A stretch of 64,000 nt of DNA, taken from Neonectria sp. B-13 (taxonomy: Eukaryota > Ascomycota > Sordariomycetes > Hypocreales > Nectriaceae). Location: the NCBI GenBank assembly GCA_002682825.1, contig NOKP01000007.1, positions 1,488,001 through 1,552,000 of the forward strand, given 5' to 3'. The notes below the pieces were generated by a model. The model did no database searches. It saw only the letters and a list, made by a program, of their open reading frames with translations, and was not told the DNA's origin. The position numbers and the translations under genes are program-made. Positions 21,179-30,685 of the stretch are shown here, one piece after another (the first letter of the stretch is position 1; the number at the start of each line of letters is the position of its first letter).

Positions 21179-21598
21179 CTAAACGCAGCTGTTTAGAGAT
21201 CCGTCCTTGTTGAAAAGCGCCGTGAAGCCGTTCCCCTCGCATGAAGCGATGTCATTTGCTTTCTTCTCGCAGTCTGGGTTCTTGGGGCAGTCCGGCACTG
21301 GGCATTGTGGCTGTGGACAAGTGGGTGGAGGGCACGAGGCTGCCGGGCATGAGGGAGCCGGGCATACAGGGACAGGACAAGAGGCTGCGGCACCGCCGGC
21401 TCCTCCAGCGCCGCCAGCACCACCTGCTCCTCCTGCTCCTCCTGCTCCCCCTGCCCCTGATCCTCCTCCAACACCTCCAAGATTCCAAAAAAGAGGCTTC
21501 GGTTTGAACAGAGGGAATCTGAGGGGGAAGAAGATAAATCCAGATGCTTGGCTAGCCAAGAAGGCCACAGCACCCACGCTGAGAACAGAAATCTTCAT
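21179..21598 (-). CDS. Small secreted protein with Gly-Gly-Ala and CP-rich repeats
   Basis: Single exon, 139 residues from ATG 21598. The frame is open two codons earlier without an ATG. A signal peptide covers residues 1-21 (cleaved after ASG). A short aromatic/basic stretch is followed by seven GGA-type triplets (about residues 47-70). Then come seven CPxP/CPxxxCP units (about 73-106) and a Cys-containing tail (CEKKANDIASC...SCV). The flexible glycine block joined to regularly spaced Cys-Pro pairs looks structural, like a wall or surface protein, or a candidate effector. I know no family for it. TATA-like TTTATAA is about 160 bp upstream on the minus strand. Confidence 0.65.
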   Translation of the reverse strand: MKISVLSVGAVAFLASQASGFIFFPLRFPLFKPKPLFWNLGGVGGGSGAGGAGGAGGAGGAGGAGGAGGAAASCPVPVCPAPSCPAASCPPPTCPQPQCPVPDCPKNPDCEKKANDIASCEGNGFTALFNKDGSLNSCV

Positions 21599-22979
21599 GG
21601 TCAAGGTGTTTTGGTGTGATTGTGTAAAGAGTGTGTGAGTTTTAGTCGTTTTTGATAAGGTTGAGTAATGTCTTTAGATTGAAAGAGCGAGTAAGCGTGA
21701 GTGGTTGAGGTGAAGCTTTGGGATGCCGGGTGCGGAAAGTGCCCGACCCCGAGGAATTTATAATAGTTTGTCGTGGTTGAATCTTGCAAGCCTCTTGTTA
21801 TTCTCCTTTGGAATTCTTTCTGCAGTCTACTAAATCACTGCTACGTCATTCCACTACAATAACATTCCCTTACATGAAGTATCTTCTCCTCACCGGCACT
21901 TAGTTCTCGCATGTCCCGCTAGCCTTGTGCCGTGTGCTTATTATCAACGCAGGTTTCAGTTCGGCAATTGTTCAGCTGGAGTCAAATACGACACATAGTT
22001 CAGGTTGGGCTGTATTTCTTCATACTGATTGGTTCTTTTACGAATAGCCTTTAGAATCATTGGTTCAACTTGCTTGGCGTGGTCAAGGTGGTGTTGCATC
22101 AAGTCCGCGAGGGGAGACCGACGGCCCGAAGGCATGCCGGTATTAGACCGAGGTCCACTGATATCTCAGATCGTTTGCAGGAGTGGGAATGCAGATACGA
22201 AAAGTAGGGTTGTATGCGGTGTCAGACGGCTGGTGGAAAAGCAATACAAGAGTCGTATTCTATATCCCATTGGCTCCTATTGTTTTCGACCCGGTATAGT
22301 GGCTACCTGATCTAAGACAAGCAAGGGAGTCGGAGCTTCCGAGTTCCAACCCTTCCCTGCATTGCATTGCATGGCCGCTAATGTACGAAATATTGCCTCG
22401 GTAGACGTTCCGTGTCTGAGAAAACACAAGGAATCCCGCAGGGATATTATGCCAAGCACGGGACAGCCCGCTAGACTTCCCGTCTGCGGGGAAGATGCGC
22501 CAATTACACACAGCAGCAGCGGCCAAGTGTACTGCAGACAAACACTGTATGTGACCCCCTTCAAGTCCTATCACAAGCAAAATAGTCTCAACCTGATGGT
22601 ATGGAGTGGCGAGCTGCATAATACGAGATAATATCTGTACGGAATGCAACATGCATGTCTTACATGTCTAAATGCCTCCATCACCGGCGTCTAAACCCTG
22701 ATCTGGATGGTCTGGTTGGGCGATTGTGTCTTGGTTCAGCCCCAGAGCTTACTTCGTGAATCGGCGATGACGCGGTGCTGTGTTAACTAGCGTAACATGG
22801 AGAGAATGGACGCGGTGCTCTGTAAACACGGACGCGTTGACCAGAGTCTTGTTGGATGTACTTGGAATTGGTCCATCTCATAGACTTAAAAGCGAGCCGT
22901 CTCCCGACTTTCCCTGGCAGATACACAACCAGACAAACAGCCCTTTGAATTTAGGTGACATTTCTGAAAAGCGACAAGA
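21599..22979. other. Intergenic shared upstream region
   Basis: Lies between two divergent secreted-protein genes (minus at 21598, plus at 22980). No gene seen. Both promoters must lie here. Confidence 0.45.
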
Positions 22980-25004
22980 ATGAAGATCACACAAGGTCTT
23001 CTCCATCTGGCCCTCGTTTGGCCGGCTGCCTTGGCCAATGCTCAGAGCAGCTACACTTGTCCCGGCGACAGTGGCAAAACCATTGTCAAGTAAGAACTCC
23101 AATGGTACCGCTTCTCCTGGCGATAGCTAACCTCTGGACGCTAGAGCGGGCAAGAAGTACGAGCTGCACTGCGCGGAGGGCATCAAAGGCGTGCCCATCA
23201 AGTCAGTCCCCGGCACCAGTGCAGTTCAGTGTGCTGAGATATGTGCCGCGGATGCTGAGTGTCTGCACGTCACATTCAATGAGAAGACGAGCGTGTGCGA
23301 CTTGAAGAAAGCCGGCGACCTCTTCCCATACACAAAACAGCCCTATTCAACCTGGTACTTCCTCGAGAACGTGCCCATCACGCCAGGCACGGGGGGTGGA
23401 CAAGACAACACCCAAAAGCCCCTCCCTGACAACACAGGGGGCAACAATGCCGACCCTGGCAACCTAGCATCCTACGCTTGTCCTCAAGATAACTTAAAGA
23501 CATACTCCATGTGAGACACCAACCAAACTTTTGGCGGAGGAAGACTGACATCGATGATAGTGGCGACATTACCTACGAGCTACAGTGCGGCAATGGGCAC
23601 AGTATCGGCCACTGGACCCAAGAGCCAGGCACGAATTTGAAGGCTTGTGCGGATCGTTGCGCAGCTATCCCGGAATGCAATAGCTGCGACTTCGATCGAA
23701 CCTCCAAGATCTGCTATTTCAAGAAGGCCCCGTCGATCACCACGCCTTGGGCTTCCGGAGATGCTTGGTATCGTGTTTCGTGCCCCAAGGTCCGGGCGAC
23801 AGTGGCCAACAAGAAGCCTGAGAAGACGAAGGACCTGTCCTGCCCAAAGAGTGCGTCTTGTTCTCTCCTCAATCTTGCACGCAAAGTACTAAATTCATTT
23901 GACAGATGATGGAAAGATCTTTGAGGGATCTGACGGAACATGGTTCTACCTGCAATGCTGCACCGATACCGACGCCGCGTCTATTCTTGGTCTCGAGACG
24001 GCTTCTAGCCACAATGCTTGCCTCGAGAAGTGCGTTGCCGACAAGGCATGCAAGAGGTATGTGTACATCTACGCTATGATTGCATATCAAGATGCTGACA
24101 TGACGGATTAGCGTCACCTACGCAGACAGTGATGGTTCCAGCCCCAACTGCAAATTGTACGGGCATGGCCAATTCTCGCTGACGTCGGCACCTGGTGCAC
24201 ACCACGCCTTTGTCACGGATCCTCCCACCGAAGAACCAAAAATCTCCGAGGCCAAGTTGTGTTCTACAAAGTGCCCCGACGCCCATGGTCAGCTCTTCGT
24301 CAGTGCGACGGGTGAGGTATGTAACTGTCAAAATACCCATCATCGTTCCGCAAGCGTGGCTAAATGAAGATTAGAACTTCCAAATGACCTGCAACAAGCG
24401 CCATGGTACCACGTACCTTAAGATTGATCGTCGCCCGTCCTTTGAAGCTTGCATGAGCGCCTGTGCAGCCATGCCTGCGTGCCACAGCGCCGAGTATGAG
24501 CCCCGGACGAAGAAGTGTTTCTACGGAAACAACAACAACCAGCCCGCCATCGATGCGAATGCATTCGTCAGCGCTCACTCTCTGGGATGCGCGGGCGCAT
24601 GCTCTAGCTGCAAGAAAGGCTGCGATAACCTCAACAGCGATTCCCTCCCCGCCGATGCCGCTGGCTGCGACGCTGACCACGGCAAGCTCATCACCTCTGG
24701 TGGCGAAGACTTCCGTCTGCAGTGCCGACACTGCCATCGCAGCAACAGCGGCTGGAAGGCTGAGGATGCGAAGAGCATGGCTGATTGCGCCAAAGCTTGT
24801 GCCGCCAACACCAGATGCAATGGAGCCAACTGGCTGGGCCCCGTCACCGGCTGCTGGCTCCATCCTGCGGTACAAAGTGACGGCAATCCCGTGGTCTTCT
24901 TCCGAGATGCCAGATGTGATGCCCTCCTGCCCCAGAGCCGGAACTTGCCCGATTTTGAGAATGTCCAGATTGACACCCCTGAGATCACATTGCGGGACTG
25001 GTAG
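22980..25004 (+). CDS. Secreted multi-unit Apple/PAN-like cysteine-rich protein
   Basis: Six exons: 22980-23089, 23145-23510, 23561-23850, 23906-24056, 24112-24316 and 24375-25004. They join to 583 residues; introns are 50-58 nt. A signal peptide covers residues 1-21 (NAQSS start). About five cysteine units follow, each of the type YxLxC..xxx..C...C(A)xxxxC....(Y/F)....CY(F/L)K. The clearest lie at about 40-105 (Apple/PAN-like, CAEICAADAEC), 160-215 (CADRCAAIPEC), 250-300, 375-425 (CMSACAAMPAC) and 475-530 (CAKACAANTRC). PAN folds bind carbohydrate or protein. Fungal secreted versions are mostly uncharacterised. Exon borders roughly follow unit borders, which suggests growth by exon duplication. 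Likely extracellular or wall-bound. No membrane anchor or GPI signal. Confidence 0.78.
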
Positions 25005-26387
25005 ATGTCTTGAATTTCAAGCTACCGGGACAAAGAACATACTCCGAGAGGGGGTGATGAATGTGGTGAACAATACGTAACCACTAAAACGGGGATTAGG
25101 TTGGGATCTTGCAAACAAGCAAGGCATAGTTCTACCGGCTGCAGGATCTGGTTTTTGAAGAAAAAGACACCTGAGTCACCGAGGGGATCTCATCTGCTCG
25201 ACAAGGTGCTCTGAGGTTTCACCTGGGAAGACTTTGAATCCCGAGGATTTGACCTCCATCAATCCCGGTGTCAAGCCTCTTACCCATTTGATGGTTAGAG
25301 TGCCCATCAATGCTTGACAATGAGGGGGGTTTTGCAACACATGTTTACTAGCCTCAGATTGTTGAAGATATTTTATTGCGCACTGATCCTCCTCTCGTTA
25401 ATTAGGCTGCTTTCCCATCTTTCTACCATGTGTCACTTTATATAGATACTGCAACGGTCCCGCCATCGCTCAGCTCGTGCAGCCATAGTCGCGTAGCCCC
25501 TCTCGCGCAGCTGATACTTGGGGTACTCGTGATTCTTCTGGCGACTGGCAATATTGGCTAGGCTCATAGATTTGATGAAAAGGAGCAGGCCAACAGCTTT
25601 TCTGTTCTTCATGTGTCGAGTCTCGAGATACTGGACTTAGAGCCATCACTGCATTAGTTCCCCTCTCAGTGACTAATTAGAACGAGGCTCAGGGCACGAA
25701 TGAAACACCTGGCCTAGGGGCTAATGCACAAGGTTAGGTGATATAGAATTACTAAAGTCCTTCATTTTGGGTGTGTATTTAGTTGTCGGCACGTATTTGT
25801 TCATAGTATTAGTAAAAGCTGTTTGTGTCCCTAGCAAGCCTCATTAGAGCGCGACAAAGGAGCTTCAGTCCGCTGACAGGTAGTGGATCGCTGGGTTTCG
25901 ATCTAAAGAGGAGCTAAAATAAATTATACCTGATTAACGTACCAATTCCTCGAATTTCGCATGTTAGTCAGATTGTAAGCCAGGCATCTACCATTCCTAC
26001 ATTGTGATCCGTTAACTTATGATCACATGCTGATTTCTAATCATCGTGGACGTTGATAAGCAAACTCCGCCGCGCACGCTTACAATTTCCCCTTCTTTGA
26101 CATTGGTGGCGTTCAAAAGTGACGGAGTTTCCGCTCTGCCGATAACGTTATGTCTCGGTTGCGATTATAAATCTAGTTTCACTGCCATGATATCCAACAT
26201 GAAGCGATATCATGTTTTAGAGCGAGCTGACATACTTTTCATTTTATCAGCAGTTGATATAAATATAGGCTTCAAGCATTAGATGCTTCGGCATGGTGGT
26301 ATCACAGTTTGGATTCAGTCCTGAGCACCACGGGGGATCACTTGTTCAAACGATAATTGCAAAAGCACACCTTTCTGACTCTCCAGC
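25005..26387. other. A/T-rich intergenic region
   Basis: Visibly richer in TA and AAT words than the flanking genes, especially 25650-26280. This is compatible with decayed repeat DNA. No gene or clear repeat boundary seen. Confidence 0.4.
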
Positions 26388-27410
26388 ATGGCGGATGCTC
26401 TTTTTATCACGGGCGCTGGAGGTTATATTACGGGAACATTCCTGACCATCTTTGCGGAAGCCCACCCAGCTTTTTCTATTCGCGCCCTTGTTCGCTCCGT
26501 CGATCAGGCGGAACGTCTCCGGTCCTTCTACGCTGCCAAGAATTTCAACGTCACACCTGTCGTGGGCTCTCTGGACGACAGTACGCTTCTCAAGTCAGAA
26601 GCTGCCAAAGCCTCGGTCGTTGTACAGGGCTGCGGCAACCACCTGGAGGGAATCAAGGCCCTCCTCGAAGGAGTTTCTCAACACCAGAAGGCCGACAAGT
26701 CACCAACAGCCACTAAAGATCCAGTCTTCATTCACATTTCCGGTAGCAGCAATGTGACAGACCCTCAGCGTGCGTTAGGTGACCGGATGCCTCGGGCCTA
26801 TTCTGATATTGACGACTTGGATGAGATCCTCGCTTTCGGCCCCGAGCGTACTCACTTCGCCATTGAAAATACCATCCGCGACTTTAGCGACAGAAACGAC
26901 GTCAAGACCGTCATTCTAGCCCCATGCACCATTCTAGGCCACGGTGCTGGCGCTCTGCGAACGGAGACTTTTCAAGTTCTTTGGTATAATGCCATCGTTG
27001 AGAATGGGGCCTCCTTCCTGGTCGGCAAAGGCGAGAACGTCTGGAGTGTGGTATCTGTGAAGGACCTCGGTCGCGCTATCACATTTGTAGTCGAAGAGGC
27101 CTTGAAGGAAGGCAACGGCCGGCTCGAATTTGGCCGCCGGGGTTACTACTTCATTGAGTCCTTTGAGGCTAGCTTGCGGGAGCGTGCTCAGGCTGTTGCG
27201 ACACGGCTCGTCACGCAGGGCATCATCAAGACCAGCGAGGTCCAGCTGCTGCCCGTCGAGGATGTTAAGGCTCGATGGGATGAGTTTATGCCATACCTGG
27301 TTGGTAGTAGTTCGCGATCCAGGGCCGACAGGCTCAAGGCTCTAGGCTGGAAGCCGCAGGATCATGACTGGAAGCCACTGGTCGAGGAATTTGGTGGTAA
27401 ACGCGCCTAA
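26388..27410 (+). CDS. NAD(P)-binding extended SDR / epimerase-like protein
   Basis: Single exon, 340 residues. The N-terminal Rossmann motif TGAGGYITG (8-16) marks the extended SDR/NmrA group, followed by ALVRS after strand beta-2, the position that chooses NADP over NAD. HISGSSNV (about 125) follows strand beta-5. The classical YxxxK catalytic pair is not obvious, so it may be an atypical dehydrogenase or a redox-sensing NmrA-like protein. Similar fungal proteins are annotated as NAD-dependent epimerase/dehydratase family members. No signal peptide; cytosolic. Neighbours give no pathway hint. Confidence 0.8.
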   Translation: MADALFITGAGGYITGTFLTIFAEAHPAFSIRALVRSVDQAERLRSFYAAKNFNVTPVVGSLDDSTLLKSEAAKASVVVQGCGNHLEGIKALLEGVSQHQKADKSPTATKDPVFIHISGSSNVTDPQRALGDRMPRAYSDIDDLDEILAFGPERTHFAIENTIRDFSDRNDVKTVILAPCTILGHGAGALRTETFQVLWYNAIVENGASFLVGKGENVWSVVSVKDLGRAITFVVEEALKEGNGRLEFGRRGYYFIESFEASLRERAQAVATRLVTQGIIKTSEVQLLPVEDVKARWDEFMPYLVGSSSRSRADRLKALGWKPQDHDWKPLVEEFGGKRA

Positions 27411-29069
27411 GGATTACATTCCGCCTTTGGTAGATGAAGTCTTTGCGAAACATTTTGCCAAATTTCGCTTCAGTGTCGTAGTGATCATTTCTACCAAACA
27501 GTCAATAGAGTACTCCAGATTTCTGCAAGTTGGAACTTGTCCTCATTGACAGCCCATCCAATTAATGCATTCATGTCACTTGACCTGAAACCATGTACAA
27601 TACGGTTTTCATATATTTGGGGTCTGGTGCACCCTCTAACCCGAAAACAAGACTTGGCTGTTTTAATCCAAGCCCAGCTTTTCACGAAGCGAGGCGTCAC
27701 TGTCAGCTTGGAGCATTACACCCATACTCGCAGCCGATGGCTCGCCATAACCGACGGGAACATGAACCCGACGTTCATTCGCCCGTTCCATTATTCCTTC
27801 CACCAAGAAATAGTCTTCCACTGTAAGAATCTCGGTGCGTAATATCCTTGCCGTAATGAATATAAAAGAACATTGCGAGAACCTGCACATGTTGGACCCG
27901 ACCAATGCAGAAAGCAAACAAGATTCTAGGATGCGTAGACAAGCCCATTCAGTAGATTTCAATATTCAATTGATGCGCAAGCGATCCTTGGTACTTGCAG
28001 TAATTTCGTCGCGTCTGTCCCCCGCGTAGATGATCAAGTGTAGAACATTGACAAGCAGGTTATTTTTACCATGACTTTGAGCAGAAACGTGGTAATAATT
28101 GTGAAATAGCGTCAAGAACGATTCGCCTATAAGTTGCCTCTCATTGAATATATGCTTTCAACGCCGCGCGTCCAAAGTCATTCATAATTTAGTCAACAGA
28201 TTATTCTCTAGTCATTGTTCGTTGCGTATGAAGTCCCGAAGGCGACAGTCCACAGCTCCGTAGTCAGTCCTAAGCCACGACCTCACACCTACCGAGGCAT
28301 CGCCAGTTTCAATACAACGCCCCTGACTTATCAGAATTAAGAAATGGTCAATTATTCTTAGTATCTATAAAGGTCAAAGAGCACTCAGCCTTTTCAACGA
28401 CCGTCTACAAACCTCATGATGCCTTCTTCTGATATCTCGTTAATCAGTATGACACAGTTCCTACCCACGTTCAGAGCTGGTTCGTGTGTAACTTTGCGCA
28501 TTTCCATTGTGCCTTAGCTTTGTATCCGGTTCTTGTTCTCGAGACAGGTTTAAGCTCTGGAGCTCTGTTCAGTCAGCCATTGGCGTGACAGGCTTGACAC
28601 GCAAGTAAAAGTACTTGTTCTCTCTTGCGCAACCCATTCCCGGCCCGGAGCTACTAATGCCGCAAGAGTCGCAAAGTCTCCGAACCTGGAAGTATAGCGA
28701 GCAGCCTGGTTATGCAATGCCGACCATTGCAACCACGGAGTCTGTGGTTCCTCAAGCAGTGATTGAAGAAGTAGGAATAAGTGGCTTCGAGGAAGCGGCC
28801 CAGTGAGTGACACCAAATATGTCGGCGAACACTTGACGCACAGCTCGCCTGATACAGCGTGTTCCGTGAATGAACTGTCCTCCCGTCTATAATAAGGCGC
28901 CTTTGACACCAGTAACTGTTTTCGTTTTCGACATCACAATCAACACACTCTCAACGGCCATACCAAGCTATTAAAACAACATCAGCTTCTCAGGATTCCC
29001 GTGGTCGATAATCGTCAATATACAAAGAACCCACCCCCATACAAATCTTCCCCATCCGAAAAGGAGACG
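27411..29069. other. Intergenic, no supported gene
   Basis: 1.66 kb. A minus-strand stretch at 27663-27820 has a plausible acceptor and a protein-like end (..SDASLREKLGLD) but no upstream exon. Otherwise only short frames. The promoter of the small zinc-finger gene is at the right end. Confidence 0.4.
28888..28895 (+). promoter_or_regulatory. Possible TATA element of small zinc-finger gene 1
   Basis: TATAATAA lies 182 bp upstream of ATG 29070, followed by pyrimidine-rich and CA-rich leader sequence. Position resembles that of the second paralog. Confidence 0.35.
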
Positions 29070-29327
29070 ATGTCTGAACTCAATACTGGGGCTGAACTTC
29101 GCTGGGACCACACGCATTGGGTGTGCATGTCCAATTTCGGCACATATATTTGCCCACGCATCAACCCGATGGATATGGACAAATGCCAGGCATGCCTCCT
29201 GACCCGAACACTTGGTGCAAAGGCACTCAACGATGATTACGAGGAGATCGGTGAGCTCGTCGCTCAAGACGTCAATCATGTCGAATACTGGGAGTATATC
29301 CCTCCCACGACGAACGGGGCGCACTAG
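29070..29327 (+). CDS. Small RanBP2-like zinc-finger protein, paralog 1
   Basis: 85 residues, one exon, ATG 29070 (the frame is open further upstream but without an ATG). The core is DHTHW-x-C (Trp17, Cys19), Cys28, Asn32, Cys39 and Cys42. This gives W-x-C-x8-C-x3-N-x6-C-x2-C. RanBP2-type fingers have W-x-C-x(2-4)-C-x3-N-x6-C-x2-C, so everything fits except a longer first loop. A conserved tail follows: ALN...IGELV...EYWEY. The same architecture is found in the protein encoded at 30145 in the same orientation, so the two arose by duplication. RanBP2 fingers bind RNA or ubiquitin; function here is unknown. No signal peptide. Confidence 0.72.
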   Translation: MSELNTGAELRWDHTHWVCMSNFGTYICPRINPMDMDKCQACLLTRTLGAKALNDDYEEIGELVAQDVNHVEYWEYIPPTTNGAH

Positions 29328-30144
29328 ATCAGTGGCATCTAGCATTTCTGACATGTCTCGGTCAGATTGGAGTTGCTAAGCACTCGGGGTTTTCGACACA
29401 ATAGTCCGCAAGGAATTAGATGGCGAAAAATGAGAAAATTAAGCCATGAAACCAGTAAACGCATCCTATGACCCAGTGACCACAATTTTGACCCTCGCCA
29501 CGCAAATCAATTCATAACCCATCTCAATCTCTACGTTCTGTGAAATGCTTGCCGTGATTTGTTAGCAATCGTCTAAGAATAACCTATTCCCTACAGTTTT
29601 CAATGAAATACAGACTTTACAGGAGAAATCAGGGACTCTTGTCAAAGGAAATTTTCGTTCCATAGAATGGACAGTGAAAAGCGTCTTCACCCGTATTCAC
29701 ATGAACCCCGAAACAGAGTATATCAAAGAAAACTACTGCCGTTGTCAAGAACAAGAAATTTGTTCCGTAGAATTTCTAGTCAAAGACTCATTTTCCTGAA
29801 CATAGAATACCGGGACACGGTCTGTCAAAGAACGTTGTCGTCTTTTCATAACCTTGACAAGTCTTGTTCGACTCAACAATCAAGCACGTTCCTGGATCTC
29901 TATGAACAAGCTATCGATTCTTGAAATACACAAAGCTTTTCACAGAACAGCCTACTCTCACAACTCTTCAGGATTTCTATAAATCCCGCCCTTTCACTCC
30001 TCAATCTTCTTCTCTTTCCATCCCCAACAACCTCAACTGCGATTAGTTAACAACTTCAACCATCTCACAACACCAACTTTCAGCCCCTCTCAGCACCAAG
30101 ATCTTCTCACACATCTCTCCACCTTACTGACAACCAAAGCAGCC
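29328..30144. other. Intergenic with degenerate short repeats and a promoter
   Basis: Positions about 29635-29850 contain several imperfect copies of a GTTCC(A/G)TAGAAT word alternating with GTCAAAG. A TATA box and a pyrimidine-rich initiator follow (29978 onward). Confidence 0.45.
29978..29984 (+). promoter_or_regulatory. TATA box of small zinc-finger gene 2
   Basis: TATAAAT followed by CT-rich tracts (CTTCTTCTCTTTCC) and a CA-rich leader of about 100 bases before ATG 30145. This is a textbook layout for a strongly expressed filamentous-fungal gene. Confidence 0.55.
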
Positions 30145-30375
30145 ATGGCTACCTCGATTGTCCGCGATGACCACACTCACTGGGCCTGTGCCCATCCCCT
30201 CCGCGGTGACCCATCGGTGACTTGCCTTGGGGGTAACCCCATGTGCATTAACATCTGCCAGACCTGTCGCCTCCCCCGAGCTGTTGGCAGCGAGGCTCTC
30301 AATGAGGCTGGCGATCAGATCGGCACCCTTGTTCGTATTGACAACGGCACCGAGTGGTGGGAGTACTATGCCTAA
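30145..30375 (+). CDS. Small RanBP2-like zinc-finger protein, paralog 2
   Basis: 76 residues, one exon. The pattern is Trp13, Cys15, Cys27, Asn31, Cys38 and Cys41, i.e. W-x-C-x11-C-x3-N-x6-C-x2-C. The DHTHW start, NPM after the Asn, CQxC, an L.R..G..ALN stretch and the terminal E(Y/W)WEY are shared with the 29070 protein. The two differ mainly in the first loop (8 versus 11 residues), and the second has an extra Cys34. A strong TATA/CT-rich promoter suggests higher expression than paralog 1. Conservation across the duplicate at Cys, Trp and Asn with drift elsewhere implies a folded metal-binding protein under selection. Confidence 0.75.
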   Translation: MATSIVRDDHTHWACAHPLRGDPSVTCLGGNPMCINICQTCRLPRAVGSEALNEAGDQIGTLVRIDNGTEWWEYYA

Positions 30376-30685
30376 GTTGTCACCGGCTGGCATTGACCCT
30401 ATCCCAAGCTGCTGAAGAAACAACTTCACAGCAACGGAGTCAGGGTTGGTAAAACCCAAGTTGCGCATTAACATAACAGAAAATTCCATTATGGCCTTGC
30501 CGATCGGCATCAGTCCATTTATGGAGCAAAAAGGTAGTCATGTAGTTCATAATAAATTACTTTGACTCCACATTATCTTGTCAAATGACAACTTCGTGAG
30601 TGAGATGATATTAACGATGTGACATTAACCGCTAGTCTTATTTGAGTGGCATGCAAACAAAACCCTTTGCCAGATACATGCCCAT
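30376..30685. other. Convergent intergenic region
   Basis: 3' ends of the zinc-finger gene and the Dal5-type permease. Nothing else seen. Confidence 0.5.

Noticed and set aside
27663..27962. Minus-strand stretch ending SDASLREKLGLD next to the epimerase gene
   Set aside because: Looks like a C-terminal exon, but no upstream exon, start or known family could be found.
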